A DNA stretch of 64,000 bases from CAWIJJ01 sp963836425. GTDB lineage: Bacteria; Acidobacteriota; Terriglobia; Bryobacterales; Bryobacteraceae. Positions 14,666 through 23,354 of the stretch are shown piece by piece. How positions within the stretch are numbered: position 1 is the stretch's first letter; each line of letters starts with the position of its first letter. The notes under the pieces are model-generated. The model was not told the DNA's origin. It saw nothing but the letters and a program-made list of their open reading frames with translations, and did no database searches. The position numbers and the translations under genes were made by a program. Location: assembly GCA_963836425.1 (NCBI GenBank), contig CAWIJJ010000003.1, forward strand, positions 248,001 to 312,000, given 5' to 3'.

Positions 14666-15855
14666 CGGATCAGATCCTCCAGGCGGGCGTGAAACGGCGT
14701 GAGAATTTCCGCGCCGTCCGCCCCCACCGCCACCATGTCGCAATGGCGGATTCCCGCGGCGCCTTCGAAGTACACCGCCGGTTCGATATTGAAGACCATG
14801 CCGGTGGCCAGCACATCCGGCGACTCCGGATGAATGCGCGGCATCGCTCCGTGATTCACCGCCGAAAAGCCCACACCGTGCCCGGTCGCGTGCTTGAACT
14901 GTTCGCCGAAACCGCGTGCGCGCAAAACGTCCCGTGCCGCGCGGTCCACATCGCGCGCGTTCGCCCCGGGCCGCACCGCATCCATCGCGGCGCGCCTGGC
15001 CTCGAAGACAGCTTCGTAGATGCGTCCCTGGCGTTCGTTCGGAGCACCCAGGCAGTACGTGCGGGTAATGTCCGTCCAATAGCCGTCGGCGTGCGAGTTG
15101 CAATGAGTCAGGACCAGGTCGGACGGCTGAAGCTTCGCCGGGCGGGAGCGCGCATAGGCGCGAGAGGCCTCGCTCGAATGCGCGCCGGCCATGCAGAAGA
15201 CGGCTCCATCGGCACGGCAGGCGCCCTCGAAACCCACGCCGCCGGTAAAAAGCGGTTCACGGAAAGCCGACGCGGCCTCTGTTTCCTTGACGCCCGGCTG
15301 CAACGCCTCCCGGCCCCGCTCGAAAGCGATCGCGGCGATCCGGCACGACCGCCCCACTCGCTCGATCTCCCCCGGAGTCAGGGTGGCTTTCATCCGGCCG
15401 AAAAAGTCGCCGGTCGGGCGCAGCCTGGCGCTCTCGAAGAGGTCCTGGAGCGAGTCGCCGAACAGGTGCATCGAGGGATACGATGCCGGCTCGAAGGTTC
15501 CGCCGGCTTCGAGCCCGATTCGTGCCCTGGCCAGGCGCCGTTCGCGCAGCGCCCCGCCTAACGGCCCGCGAATGGCTTCGCCCGCGGTAGTGATCTTCTC
15601 GAGGCTCGCCGGATGATACGTAATCACCTGGTCGGCGGCGCCCTGTCCGGCAAGATCGCGCTCGTCCTCCGGCACTACGAGAACGATTTCGCCTTCGCGG
15701 CTCATCAGCGCGAGCGAGGTGCCGATAACAGGAAAGTAGCCGGTGACAAGAAGTACGTTTTCCGGCAGCGAGGCGGCGATCGCATCCAGCCCTTGCTCCC
15801 GGATCCCGTCCCGTAGCCACTCCCGCCGCTGCTTGTCGGCTGCCAATTCGAGCAT
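14662..15855 (-). CDS. M24-family (Xaa-Pro peptidase fold) protein with altered metal ligands
   Basis: 397 residues from ATG 15855; the frame is open to 15948 but that extension is not protein-like. The N-terminal creatinase/prolidase domain (1-145) is followed by the pita-bread M24 domain. At the five canonical metal positions I read His251 (usually Asp, 11 residues before WTD), Asp262 (WTDITRTY), His326 (TGHGVGF), Glu358 (FNIEPAVYF) and Cys372 (GIRHCD, usually Glu). Two ligands are thus replaced by other metal-binding residues, giving either an enzyme with a different metal or chemistry, or a non-peptidase. It is the first gene of a two-gene operon with the LarA-like gene (4-base overlap). 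Confidence 0.85.
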   Translation of the reverse strand: MLELAADKQRREWLRDGIREQGLDAIAASLPENVLLVTGYFPVIGTSLALMSREGEIVLVVPEDERDLAGQGAADQVITYHPASLEKITTAGEAIRGPLGGALRERRLARARIGLEAGGTFEPASYPSMHLFGDSLQDLFESARLRPTGDFFGRMKATLTPGEIERVGRSCRIAAIAFERGREALQPGVKETEAASAFREPLFTGGVGFEGACRADGAVFCMAGAHSSEASRAYARSRPAKLQPSDLVLTHCNSHADGYWTDITRTYCLGAPNERQGRIYEAVFEARRAAMDAVRPGANARDVDRAARDVLRARGFGEQFKHATGHGVGFSAVNHGAMPRIHPESPDVLATGMVFNIEPAVYFEGAAGIRHCDMVAVGADGAEILTPFHARLEDLIR

Positions 15856-16050
15856 CAGTATGGCATGCGCGAGCGCGGCCTGTCGGTTACGCCGCCAACA
15901 TAGAATCCGCGTCGCAGTGTCGCTGCGTACTCGTGATCGAGTGCCCACTTACGCCAAGGTGACGCTCATCACTGCGGGTAAGCCCGGTGTGCAGAAACTC
16001 CTAACGGTCGATTGCCCGGCCCTGTTGAAATCGAATCAGGTGGTCAAAGA

Positions 16051-19000
16051 TTGGTAGTCAAAGATATCGGCCAAATAGCTGTAACACCGCACGCGCCCGG
16101 ACCCGTTGGACTCGCGGCCGGCACCGTGGAAGCGCTCGAGGCGGAACTGCGCGCGGAAATCAAAGGTGAGGTGCGCTTCGATCCCGGGTCGCGCGCGCTG
16201 TACGCGACCGACGGTTCCAATTACCGGCAGGTTCCCATAGGGGTAACGTGTCCGAAAGGGGCCGCCGATGTCGAGGCGATCGTCGCCGCCTGCCGCCGTC
16301 ACGGCGCTCCGGTGCTCTCGCGCGGCGGAGGCACCAGTCTCGCCGGTCAGTGCTGCAACGTCGCCGTCATCATGGACTTTTCCAAGTACATGAATGCGGT
16401 GCTTGAAATCGATCCTGAGCGGAAGTTAGGACGGGTCCAGCCGGGTACCGTGCTGGACACCCTTCGCGATGCCGCGGAGAAGTATCGCCTCACCTTCGGC
16501 CCGGATCCGGCAACCCACAATCACTGCACCCTCGGCGGAATGGTTGGCAATAACTCGTGCGGCATCCACGCGCAGATGGCCGGACGCACCGCCGATAACA
16601 TCCACGAGCTCGAGATCCTGACGTACGACGGGTTTCGGATGCGCGTTGGCAAGACCAGCAACGACGAACTCGCGTCCATCATCCGGCAGGGCGGGCGCCG
16701 CGGGTCGATTTACGCCGCGCTGAAAGCGCTGCGCGACCGGTACGCAGACAAAATCCGCGAGCGCTTCCCGCGCATTCCGCGTCGCGTTTCCGGATACAAC
16801 CTGGACGAGTTGCTGCCCGAAAACGGCTTTCATGTCGCCCGCGCCCTGGTCGGAACCGAGGGCACATGCGTCACCGTGCTGGAGGTTGTCGCAAACCTGG
16901 TCTACAGTCCGCCCAAGCGCGTGCTGCTGGTGCTCGGCTATCCGGACGTCTACTCCGCGGGCGACCACGTTCCCGAGGTTGTCGCCGCCGGGCCGATCGG
17001 CTGCGAAGGTCTCGACGATCGCCTCATCCACTATTACAAGAAGAAGGGCGAGCACGTTGACGACACGGCGAAATTGCCGCCGGGCGGCGGGTGGCTGCTG
17101 GTCCAGTTCGGCGGGGACACCATGGATCAGGCGACCGATCAGGCCCGGTCCCTCATGGACCGGCTGAAGAACCGGCCGGATGCGCCATCGATGAAGCTCT
17201 ACGACGACCCCAAGGAGGAAGCGAGCCTCTGGGAAGTCCGCGAGTCCAGCCTCGGCGCCACCGCCTGGGTGCCCGGCGAGCCTGCCACATGGCCGGGCTG
17301 GGAAGATTCGGCGGTGCCGCCGGACCGCTTGGGCGACTACCTGCGCGATCTGCGCAAGCTGTTCGATAAGCACGGCTATCATCCTTCCGTTTACGGCCAC
17401 TTCGGCCAGGGCTGCATCCACTGCCGCGTCGAATTCGACCTTCGCACCGCGGCCGGCCTCGATAACTACCGCTCGTTCATGGACGAAGCGTCGTCGCTGG
17501 TGGTCCGCTACGGTGGCTCGCTCTCCGGCGAGCACGGCGACGGGCAGTCCAGGGCGGAGTTCCTGCCGAAAATGTTCGGCGAGGAGATCGTCCAGGCCTT
17601 CCGCGAGTTCAAAGCCATCTGGGATCCCGATTGGAAGATGAATCCGGGGAAGGTGGTGGATCCTTACCGGATCACGGAGAATCTGCGGCTCGGCACCAGC
17701 TACAATCCGCCCCAGTTGAAGACGCACTTCCAGTTTCCCGAAGACAAGGGATCCTTCGCCCACGCTGCGCTGCGCTGCGTCGGAGTCGGCAAATGCCGGC
17801 GGGAGGGCGGCGGAACCATGTGCCCGAGCTACATGGTGACGCACGAGGAGGAGCACTCCACCCGCGGACGGGCGCGGCTGCTCTTCGAAATGCTCGAAGG
17901 CGATCCGCTCGAGCACGGCTGGCGCGAAGATGCCGTCCGCGAAGCCCTGGACCTGTGCCTGGCGTGTAAAGGATGCAAGTCGGACTGTCCCGTCAACGTG
18001 GACATGGCCACCTACAAAGCCGAGTTCTACTCCCACTATTACGAGGGCCGGCTGCGTCCCCGGCACGCCTATTCAATGGGGCTGATCTACTGGTGGGCCA
18101 GGCTCGCCTCTCTGGCGCCGCGTGCGGCCAACTTCGCCGCCCATGCACCGGTGCTGGGCAGAGTGGCCAAGTTCGTCGGCGGCATCGCCCCGGAGCGAAC
18201 AATCCCGCGTTTTGCGGACGAAACCTTCACGGCGTGGTTCCGCCGCCGGCCGCGTGTCAACCAGGGCGCTCCGCCCGTGCTGCTGTGGCCCGACACGTTC
18301 AACAACTACTTCCACCCGCAGGTTGCAAAGGCCGCCGTGGACGTGCTGGAGAATGCAGGCTTCGAGGTGACCATACCGGAGCGGAGCCTCTGCTGCGGCC
18401 GCCCGCTCTACGATTTCGGAATGCTGACCACCGCCAAACGGCTGCTGCGCCAGATACTCAGCGACCTATCGCCGCAAATCCAGGCGGGCGTGCCACTGGT
18501 CGGCCTCGAACCCAGTTGCCTGGCCGTGTTTCGCGACGAGATGATGGGCCTGTTCCCCAACGACTGGAACGCCAAACGTCTTCACCGGCAAACGTTCACG
18601 ATCTCGGAATTTCTTCAGAAGGACGGTGTTGCCAATTCGATTCCGAAGTTCTCCCGCAAGCTTCTTGTGCACGGCCACTGCCACCATAAGGCGGTGATGA
18701 CGATGCAGGCCGAAGAGCAGATGTACAAGCAACTCGGCAGCGATTATCGCGTGCTCGAGTCGGGCTGCTGCGGCATGGCGGGCAGTTTCGGCTTCGAAGA
18801 GGGCCACTACCAGGTTTCGGCTGCCTGCGGCGAGCGCGTGCTCCTTCCCGAGGTGCGCAACGCGGACCGCGACACAATCGTCGTCGCCGATGGGTTCAGT
18901 TGCCGCGAACAGATATCCCAAATGACGCGCAGGAAGTCCCGCCATACGGCGGAGGTGCTGCGAATGGCGATTCATGGCGGAACAGAGCCTCCGCTCGACG

Positions 19001-19098
19001 CCGGGCGTCCGGCACGGGCAGCCTGGGCGACTGCCTCGATCGGTGCGCTGGCCGGCGTGGCGGCGGGAATGCTCTTCGGCCGGCTCTTGCAACGATAA
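16051..19098 (+). CDS. FAD-binding and Fe-S-binding oxidoreductase (D-lactate/glycolate dehydrogenase type)
   Basis: About 1015 residues. The N-terminal FAD-binding (PCMH-like) domain has ATDGSNYR, SRGGGTSLAGQCCN and FGPDPATHNHCTLGGMVGNNSCG. The FAD-oxidase C domain has HGYHPSVYGHFGQGCIH and GSLSGEHGDGQ. Two 4Fe-4S motifs follow (CVGVGKCRREGGGTMCP; CLACKGCKSDCPV), then two CCG domains (LCCGRPLYDFG; SGCCGMAGSFG) and a C-terminal hydrophobic helix. This is the large single-chain D-2-hydroxyacid dehydrogenase design, passing electrons to quinone or cytochrome. The start is TTG 16051 with AGGTGG seven bases upstream; TTG 16012 is the alternative. It is followed after 21 bases by the ThDP enzyme. 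Confidence 0.9.
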   Translation: MVVKDIGQIAVTPHAPGPVGLAAGTVEALEAELRAEIKGEVRFDPGSRALYATDGSNYRQVPIGVTCPKGAADVEAIVAACRRHGAPVLSRGGGTSLAGQCCNVAVIMDFSKYMNAVLEIDPERKLGRVQPGTVLDTLRDAAEKYRLTFGPDPATHNHCTLGGMVGNNSCGIHAQMAGRTADNIHELEILTYDGFRMRVGKTSNDELASIIRQGGRRGSIYAALKALRDRYADKIRERFPRIPRRVSGYNLDELLPENGFHVARALVGTEGTCVTVLEVVANLVYSPPKRVLLVLGYPDVYSAGDHVPEVVAAGPIGCEGLDDRLIHYYKKKGEHVDDTAKLPPGGGWLLVQFGGDTMDQATDQARSLMDRLKNRPDAPSMKLYDDPKEEASLWEVRESSLGATAWVPGEPATWPGWEDSAVPPDRLGDYLRDLRKLFDKHGYHPSVYGHFGQGCIHCRVEFDLRTAAGLDNYRSFMDEASSLVVRYGGSLSGEHGDGQSRAEFLPKMFGEEIVQAFREFKAIWDPDWKMNPGKVVDPYRITENLRLGTSYNPPQLKTHFQFPEDKGSFAHAALRCVGVGKCRREGGGTMCPSYMVTHEEEHSTRGRARLLFEMLEGDPLEHGWREDAVREALDLCLACKGCKSDCPVNVDMATYKAEFYSHYYEGRLRPRHAYSMGLIYWWARLASLAPRAANFAAHAPVLGRVAKFVGGIAPERTIPRFADETFTAWFRRRPRVNQGAPPVLLWPDTFNNYFHPQVAKAAVDVLENAGFEVTIPERSLCCGRPLYDFGMLTTAKRLLRQILSDLSPQIQAGVPLVGLEPSCLAVFRDEMMGLFPNDWNAKRLHRQTFTISEFLQKDGVANSIPKFSRKLLVHGHCHHKAVMTMQAEEQMYKQLGSDYRVLESGCCGMAGSFGFEEGHYQVSAACGERVLLPEVRNADRDTIVVADGFSCREQISQMTRRKSRHTAEVLRMAIHGGTEPPLDAGRPARAAWATASIGALAGVAAGMLFGRLLQR

Positions 19099-19119
19099 CT
19101 CACGAATAAGAGAGGAACC

Positions 19120-20874
19120 ATGGCGAAAACAGTATCCGAAATATTGGTCAGGCGATTGATTGACTGGGGGGTCGATACGATTTTCGGGCTCCCCGGCGAC
19201 GGCATCAACGGCGTGTTCGAGGCTCTCAGAGAGAACCAGGACAAGCTGAAATTCATCCAGGTGCGGCACGAGGAGGCGGCGGCCTTCGCCGCGTGCGGCT
19301 ACGCCAAGTTCACGGGCAGGCTCGGCGTCTGCATCGCCACCTCCGGCCCCGGTGGGGTTCACCTGCTGAATGGCCTGTACGACGCGAAGTTCGATGGCCA
19401 GCCGGTGCTCGCCATCACCGGCCACACCTTTCACGACCTGATCGGCACCCATTATCAGCAGGATCTCGATCTCGACAAGCTGTACATGGATGTTGCCCTC
19501 TACAACCAGCGCGTCATGGGACCGACCCATGTGGAGAACGTGCTGGACGAGGCGATCAAGACCGCCATGGCCGGCCGCGGAGTGGCGCACATCACCATTC
19601 CCAAGGACGTGCAGGAGTGGAAGACTTCGGACGGACAGCGATCTAACAAGAACATCAAGAATCACAGCGCGGACCTGGCGGCGGCGCGCTATCCGATTCC
19701 GCCCGAACGCGACTTCGAGGCCGCGGCGCGGATCATTTCCGAGGGTTCCAAAATTGCGATCCTCGCCGGACGCGGAGCGCTGGGTGCGCGCCGGCAGGTG
19801 CTGGAACTGGCGGCAAAGCTCAAGGCGCCGGTGAGCAAGGCGCTGCTGGGCAAGGCCGTGATTCCCGACGACAGCCCCTACAGCCTGGGCGGCATCGGCC
19901 TGCTGGGGACCGCGCCTTCGCAGGATGCCATGCAGGAGTGCGACACGCTGATCATGGCCGGCACCAGCTTTCCTTATATAGAATTCCTGCCCAAGCCGGG
20001 CCAGGCAAAGGTGATTCAGGTGGACATCGATCCCACCCGCATCGGCCTGCGCGCAAACGCGGATGTCGGCTTGGTCGGCGACTGCGCCCAGGTGCTCGAT
20101 CTGCTGGTGAAGTTCGCGCCCGAAAAGAAGGACACCGGTTTTCTCGAGAAATCGCAGCGCCGCATGCGGTCGTGGAACGAGCTGATGAAGGAGCGCGGGA
20201 CGCGGCCGGACAAGCCGATGAAGCCGCAGGTGGTCACGCACGAGTTGAACAAGCTCTTGAAAGACGACGCCATTGTGATCTCCGACAGCGGCACGATCGC
20301 GACGTGGGCGGCACGCTACATCGACATTCGCGGCGACATGCAGTTCTCCCTTTCCGGCATGCTGGCGACCATGGCCAACGGCCTGCCGTACGGCATCGGA
20401 GCGTCGGTAGCGTACCCGGGCAGGCAGGTCGTGTGCGTAGTGGGCGACGGCGGCCTCACCATGCTGATGGGCGAGATCGCCACGCTGGTGAAGTACAAGC
20501 TCCCGGTGAAGGTGATCGTGATCAAGAACAACGAACTGGGGCAGATCAAGTGGGAGCAGATGGTTCTCGATGCGAATCCCGAGTTCGGCATCGACCTTCA
20601 GCCCATCGACTTCGCGATGCACGCCGAGGCATGCGGCGCCACCGGATTTACCATCGAGGATCCCAAGGACGCATCCGGCGTGCTGCGGGAAGCGCTGGCG
20701 CACGATGGGCCGGCGGTCATCCAGGCCGTGGTGGATCCCAACGAACCGCCCCTGCCCGGAAACATCAGCATGGAACAGAGCCTGCACTTCGCCGAAGCAA
20801 TGCTGAAGGGAGACAAGAAGCGGGGCGAGATCATCAAGACGGTCATCGAGAACAAAGTGCGGGAAGTGATCTGA
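19120..20874 (+). CDS. ThDP-dependent enzyme, pyruvate:quinone oxidoreductase (PoxB)-like
   Basis: 584 residues, close to PoxB (572). The N-terminal PYR domain has FGLPGDGINGVFEAL and RHEEAAAFAACGYAK with the cofactor-activating Glu. The middle domain follows, with Rossmann-like DIDPTRIG. The C-terminal PP domain has the Mg-ThDP motif VGDGGLTMLMGEIATL and KNNELGQIKWEQ. It lacks obvious acetolactate-synthase features, and the tail (EIIKTVIENKVREVI) could be an amphipathic membrane-attachment helix as in PoxB. Expected reaction: pyruvate to acetate and CO2 with FAD, electrons to quinone. Placed directly downstream of the lactate-dehydrogenase-like gene, it would consume its product. Acetolactate synthase-like activity cannot be excluded. 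Confidence 0.85.
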   Translation: MAKTVSEILVRRLIDWGVDTIFGLPGDGINGVFEALRENQDKLKFIQVRHEEAAAFAACGYAKFTGRLGVCIATSGPGGVHLLNGLYDAKFDGQPVLAITGHTFHDLIGTHYQQDLDLDKLYMDVALYNQRVMGPTHVENVLDEAIKTAMAGRGVAHITIPKDVQEWKTSDGQRSNKNIKNHSADLAAARYPIPPERDFEAAARIISEGSKIAILAGRGALGARRQVLELAAKLKAPVSKALLGKAVIPDDSPYSLGGIGLLGTAPSQDAMQECDTLIMAGTSFPYIEFLPKPGQAKVIQVDIDPTRIGLRANADVGLVGDCAQVLDLLVKFAPEKKDTGFLEKSQRRMRSWNELMKERGTRPDKPMKPQVVTHELNKLLKDDAIVISDSGTIATWAARYIDIRGDMQFSLSGMLATMANGLPYGIGASVAYPGRQVVCVVGDGGLTMLMGEIATLVKYKLPVKVIVIKNNELGQIKWEQMVLDANPEFGIDLQPIDFAMHAEACGATGFTIEDPKDASGVLREALAHDGPAVIQAVVDPNEPPLPGNISMEQSLHFAEAMLKGDKKRGEIIKTVIENKVREVI

Positions 20875-20884
20875 AGGGGAGTCC

Positions 20885-21883
20885 ATGGCAGAAAAGCCCG
20901 AAGTTGTAGTGATCACCGGCGCGTCCGCGGGAGTCGGACGCGCCGCGGTACGGCGGTTCGCGCGGGATGGCGCGCGGATCGGACTGGTGGCGAGGGGCAC
21001 CGACGGTCTCGACGCCGCCCGCGCGGAAGTGGAAGCGCGCGGCGGCAAGGCCCTGGTGCTGCCGTGCGACGTGGCGGACCCGGCGCAGGTGGAGGCCGCA
21101 GCGGGAACCGTTGAGGCGGAATTCGGGCCCATCGACATCTGGGTCAACGACGCGATGACGACGATCTTCGCGCCCTTCCTCGAGATCACGCCGGAGGAAT
21201 ACCGGCGTGCCACCGAGGTCACGTACCTCGGGGCGGTCTACGGCACCATGGCGGCGCTCAAGCGAATGGTGTCGCGCGATCGCGGAACCATCGTGCAGGT
21301 GGGCTCCGCGCTGGCCTATCGCTCCATTCCGTTGCAGGCCCCGTACTGCGGCGCCAAAGCGGCCATCCGCGGCTTCACCGATTCGGTGCGCACCGAGTTG
21401 CTGCACCGCAAGAGCAGGGTGCACCTGACCATGGTGCAGTTACCGGCGGTCAACACGCCGCAGTTCGGCTGGTGCGCCACCAAATTGCCCAAGCATCCGC
21501 AGCCTGTGCCGCCCATCTTCCAGCCCGAGGTGGCCGCCGACGCCATCTACTACGCCGCCCACAACCGCCGGCGGGAGCTGTACGTTGGACGTTCGACCGT
21601 GATGGCGATTGTGGGCAACAAGCTTGTGCCGGGCCTGGGCGACCGGTACCTGGGCGAGACCGGTTATGAATCGCAGCAGATGGACCAACCGGTGTCGCCG
21701 GATCGTCCCAGCAACCTGTTCGAACCCGTGCCCGGCGATCACGGGGCCCACGGCATATTCGACGCCCGGGCGAGCGCCGGCAGCCGCCAGCTTTGGGCCG
21801 ATACGCATCGCGGCCGCGTGGCCCTGATCGGCATCGGAATCGGAACGCTGGTGGGCGCCGCGGTGGCCTTCGCCCGTAGTTAG
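20885..21883 (+). CDS. Short-chain dehydrogenase/reductase with C-terminal membrane helix
   Basis: 332 residues, longer than the 250 of a classical SDR. It has TGASAGVGRA (NAD(P)-binding glycine motif, residues 11-20), NDAMTTIF in place of NAG, catalytic Ser in VQVGSALAYRS and YCGAK supplying Tyr and Lys. After the catalytic domain there is an extension (200-310) and a terminal hydrophobic helix (VALIGIGIGTLVGAAVAFA), suggesting membrane anchoring. The start is ATG 20885 with AAGGGGAG upstream, 10 bases after the ThDP gene, so it is in the same operon. Substrate unknown; it may handle an aldehyde or ketone linked to the preceding oxidation steps. Confidence 0.85.
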   Translation: MAEKPEVVVITGASAGVGRAAVRRFARDGARIGLVARGTDGLDAARAEVEARGGKALVLPCDVADPAQVEAAAGTVEAEFGPIDIWVNDAMTTIFAPFLEITPEEYRRATEVTYLGAVYGTMAALKRMVSRDRGTIVQVGSALAYRSIPLQAPYCGAKAAIRGFTDSVRTELLHRKSRVHLTMVQLPAVNTPQFGWCATKLPKHPQPVPPIFQPEVAADAIYYAAHNRRRELYVGRSTVMAIVGNKLVPGLGDRYLGETGYESQQMDQPVSPDRPSNLFEPVPGDHGAHGIFDARASAGSRQLWADTHRGRVALIGIGIGTLVGAAVAFARS

Positions 21884-21896
21884 GTCCGGCGAAAAC

Positions 21897-22982
21897 CTAT
21901 TTCGCTTCGACCTCCACTTGATCCAGCACTTCGCCGTCGGGCTTTCGGGCTTCGAATCGGGCTTTCTTCCCGTCGATGGTGACCATGATGAAGTTTTCCG
22001 TGCGCACTACTTTTTGAGTGATGCCCTCTGGCGGTTTGTCCACGTCGTACAGGGGCGCTCCGCCGCCGCCTGTAACGAAATAGTGGATGCCGTTCTTCAG
22101 GTAATGCTGGTAGTTGTGGTCGTGACCGAATAGGCCAGCGGTCACTCGGTACTTCACCAGCATGGGCATCAACGCGGCCATGTAGAGGTTATCGCCCTGG
22201 CGGCTCGAAACCGACGTCATGGGAGGGTGATGGCCCACAATAAAGCGGAAATCGGCCTTTTGGCTGGCCTCCAGGTCTTCGCGAAGCCACTGCACCTGCT
22301 CGTCCCAGAGCCGCTGTTTCATGTCTGTGCCCAGCGCGCTGCTGCCAAGGTCTGTGTCCAGCACCGAAAAGTGGCTGTTGCCCCAGTTGAACGAGTAGTA
22401 GTTGGTGCGCGTGTTGAAAAAGGTGTTCCACTGCGACGCGTGGCGCTCGTGGTTTCCGAGCGACGGGAAGATGGCGGCTTTGCGCAGCAGGTCCCGCTCG
22501 ATGTCGAAGAAGACGGGCCAGAGCGCGTCGTCGGTGCCGTCGGCCACCTGGTCGCCCGTGTGCAGGATGAAATCGGGCGAGGCTTGCTTGAGGATGCCCG
22601 CGATGACGCTGCGGTGCACATCGTGGCGGGTGCGCGTGTCGCCGTAAACAACGAACTGGTAGGGGCCGAGCGAAGGAGCGGTGCGAAAGGAGCCGCGGCC
22701 GGCGGGTCCGGCGTCATAGTAGTACGTCTTGCCGGGTTCGAGGCCGGTGAAGGTCGCTTTCTCGGCGCGCAGCACGGGGGCCGTCTTCTCCACCTTGCCC
22801 GGTTCGGTCCCAAGGGTCGGCTGCGCCGTTTCCATCAGCCACATCACGGTGGCGCTTCTGGGGCCGGCGTTCACCACGTAGGGGCCGCCGGCCAATTTGT
22901 CTTGCGCACCCGCGGAAGCCGCGAACGCGGCAAAGGCAAAGAGGCAGCACACGCGAACTCGGATTGTTCGGATCATCACCAT
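21897..22982 (-). CDS. Secreted metallophosphoesterase, purple-acid-phosphatase-like
   Basis: 361 residues with a signal peptide (CCLFAFAAFAASAGAQ). A fibronectin-type N-terminal domain (GPYVVNAGPRSATVMW to GLEPGKTYYYDAG) precedes the calcineurin-like domain with the expected metal motifs in order: YGDTRTRHD, HTGDQVADG, PSLGNHE, IVGHHPP and LFGHDHNYQHY. This is the domain order of plant-type purple acid phosphatases. It is likely periplasmic and releases phosphate from organic esters. Single gene, convergent with the SDR gene, stops 13 bases apart. Confidence 0.88.
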   Translation of the reverse strand: MVMIRTIRVRVCCLFAFAAFAASAGAQDKLAGGPYVVNAGPRSATVMWLMETAQPTLGTEPGKVEKTAPVLRAEKATFTGLEPGKTYYYDAGPAGRGSFRTAPSLGPYQFVVYGDTRTRHDVHRSVIAGILKQASPDFILHTGDQVADGTDDALWPVFFDIERDLLRKAAIFPSLGNHERHASQWNTFFNTRTNYYSFNWGNSHFSVLDTDLGSSALGTDMKQRLWDEQVQWLREDLEASQKADFRFIVGHHPPMTSVSSRQGDNLYMAALMPMLVKYRVTAGLFGHDHNYQHYLKNGIHYFVTGGGGAPLYDVDKPPEGITQKVVRTENFIMVTIDGKKARFEARKPDGEVLDQVEVEAK

Positions 22983-23050
22983 CCAGAATGCCGCATTCGC
23001 GACGCGGATGGGTGACGGGGTTGTTACAAATCAGCGCGCATGGCCGATGA

Positions 23051-23254
23051 TCAGGCCGCGGACGATTCGATCAGGATGAAAGGAGTAGGATCGTCGTCAA
23101 GCGGGATGTCGTCGTCATCCACGAACCATTTGGTGACTTCCTGGCGCCACCAGGAATGCACGGCAAGCGTGGCGGCGTGAATTTCGTCGTCGTGCCCGCA
23201 AAGGCAGACTTCGCATCCCGTAAATTCCTCGGAAAGAACGTCGTTCTCAGGCAT
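23051..23254 (-). CDS. Small acidic hypothetical protein
   Basis: 67 residues from ATG 23254, chosen because GAGG lies six bases upstream; the frame is open further upstream without a signal. The protein begins PENDVLSEEFTGCEVCLCG, with three Cys in C..C.C spacing (a possible metal site), then HDDEIHAATLAVHSWWRQEV and an acidic stretch VDDDDIPLDDDP. No family recognised. It stands between the phosphatase gene and hslU. Confidence 0.5.
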   Translation of the reverse strand: MPENDVLSEEFTGCEVCLCGHDDEIHAATLAVHSWWRQEVTKWFVDDDDIPLDDDPTPFILIESSAA

Positions 23255-23354
23255 GATCGACCTCTGAGTCTGAAGCATAGACCCGAAGGCGCGCCCGCAC
23301 AAGGTGGCTCTGGTAAACGTTAACTCACTTTCTTTGGTTGTAGTACTCTCACTG

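Noticed and set aside
16426..18066. 546-codon minus-strand frame inside the FAD/Fe-S gene
   Set aside because: Antisense shadow; the plus strand encodes intact FAD and Fe-S motifs over the same bases.
18466..21222. Very long open frame antisense to the dehydrogenase, ThDP and SDR genes
   Set aside because: It mirrors three clear genes and reads as low-complexity His/Arg/Asp-rich sequence typical of antisense frames in high-GC DNA.
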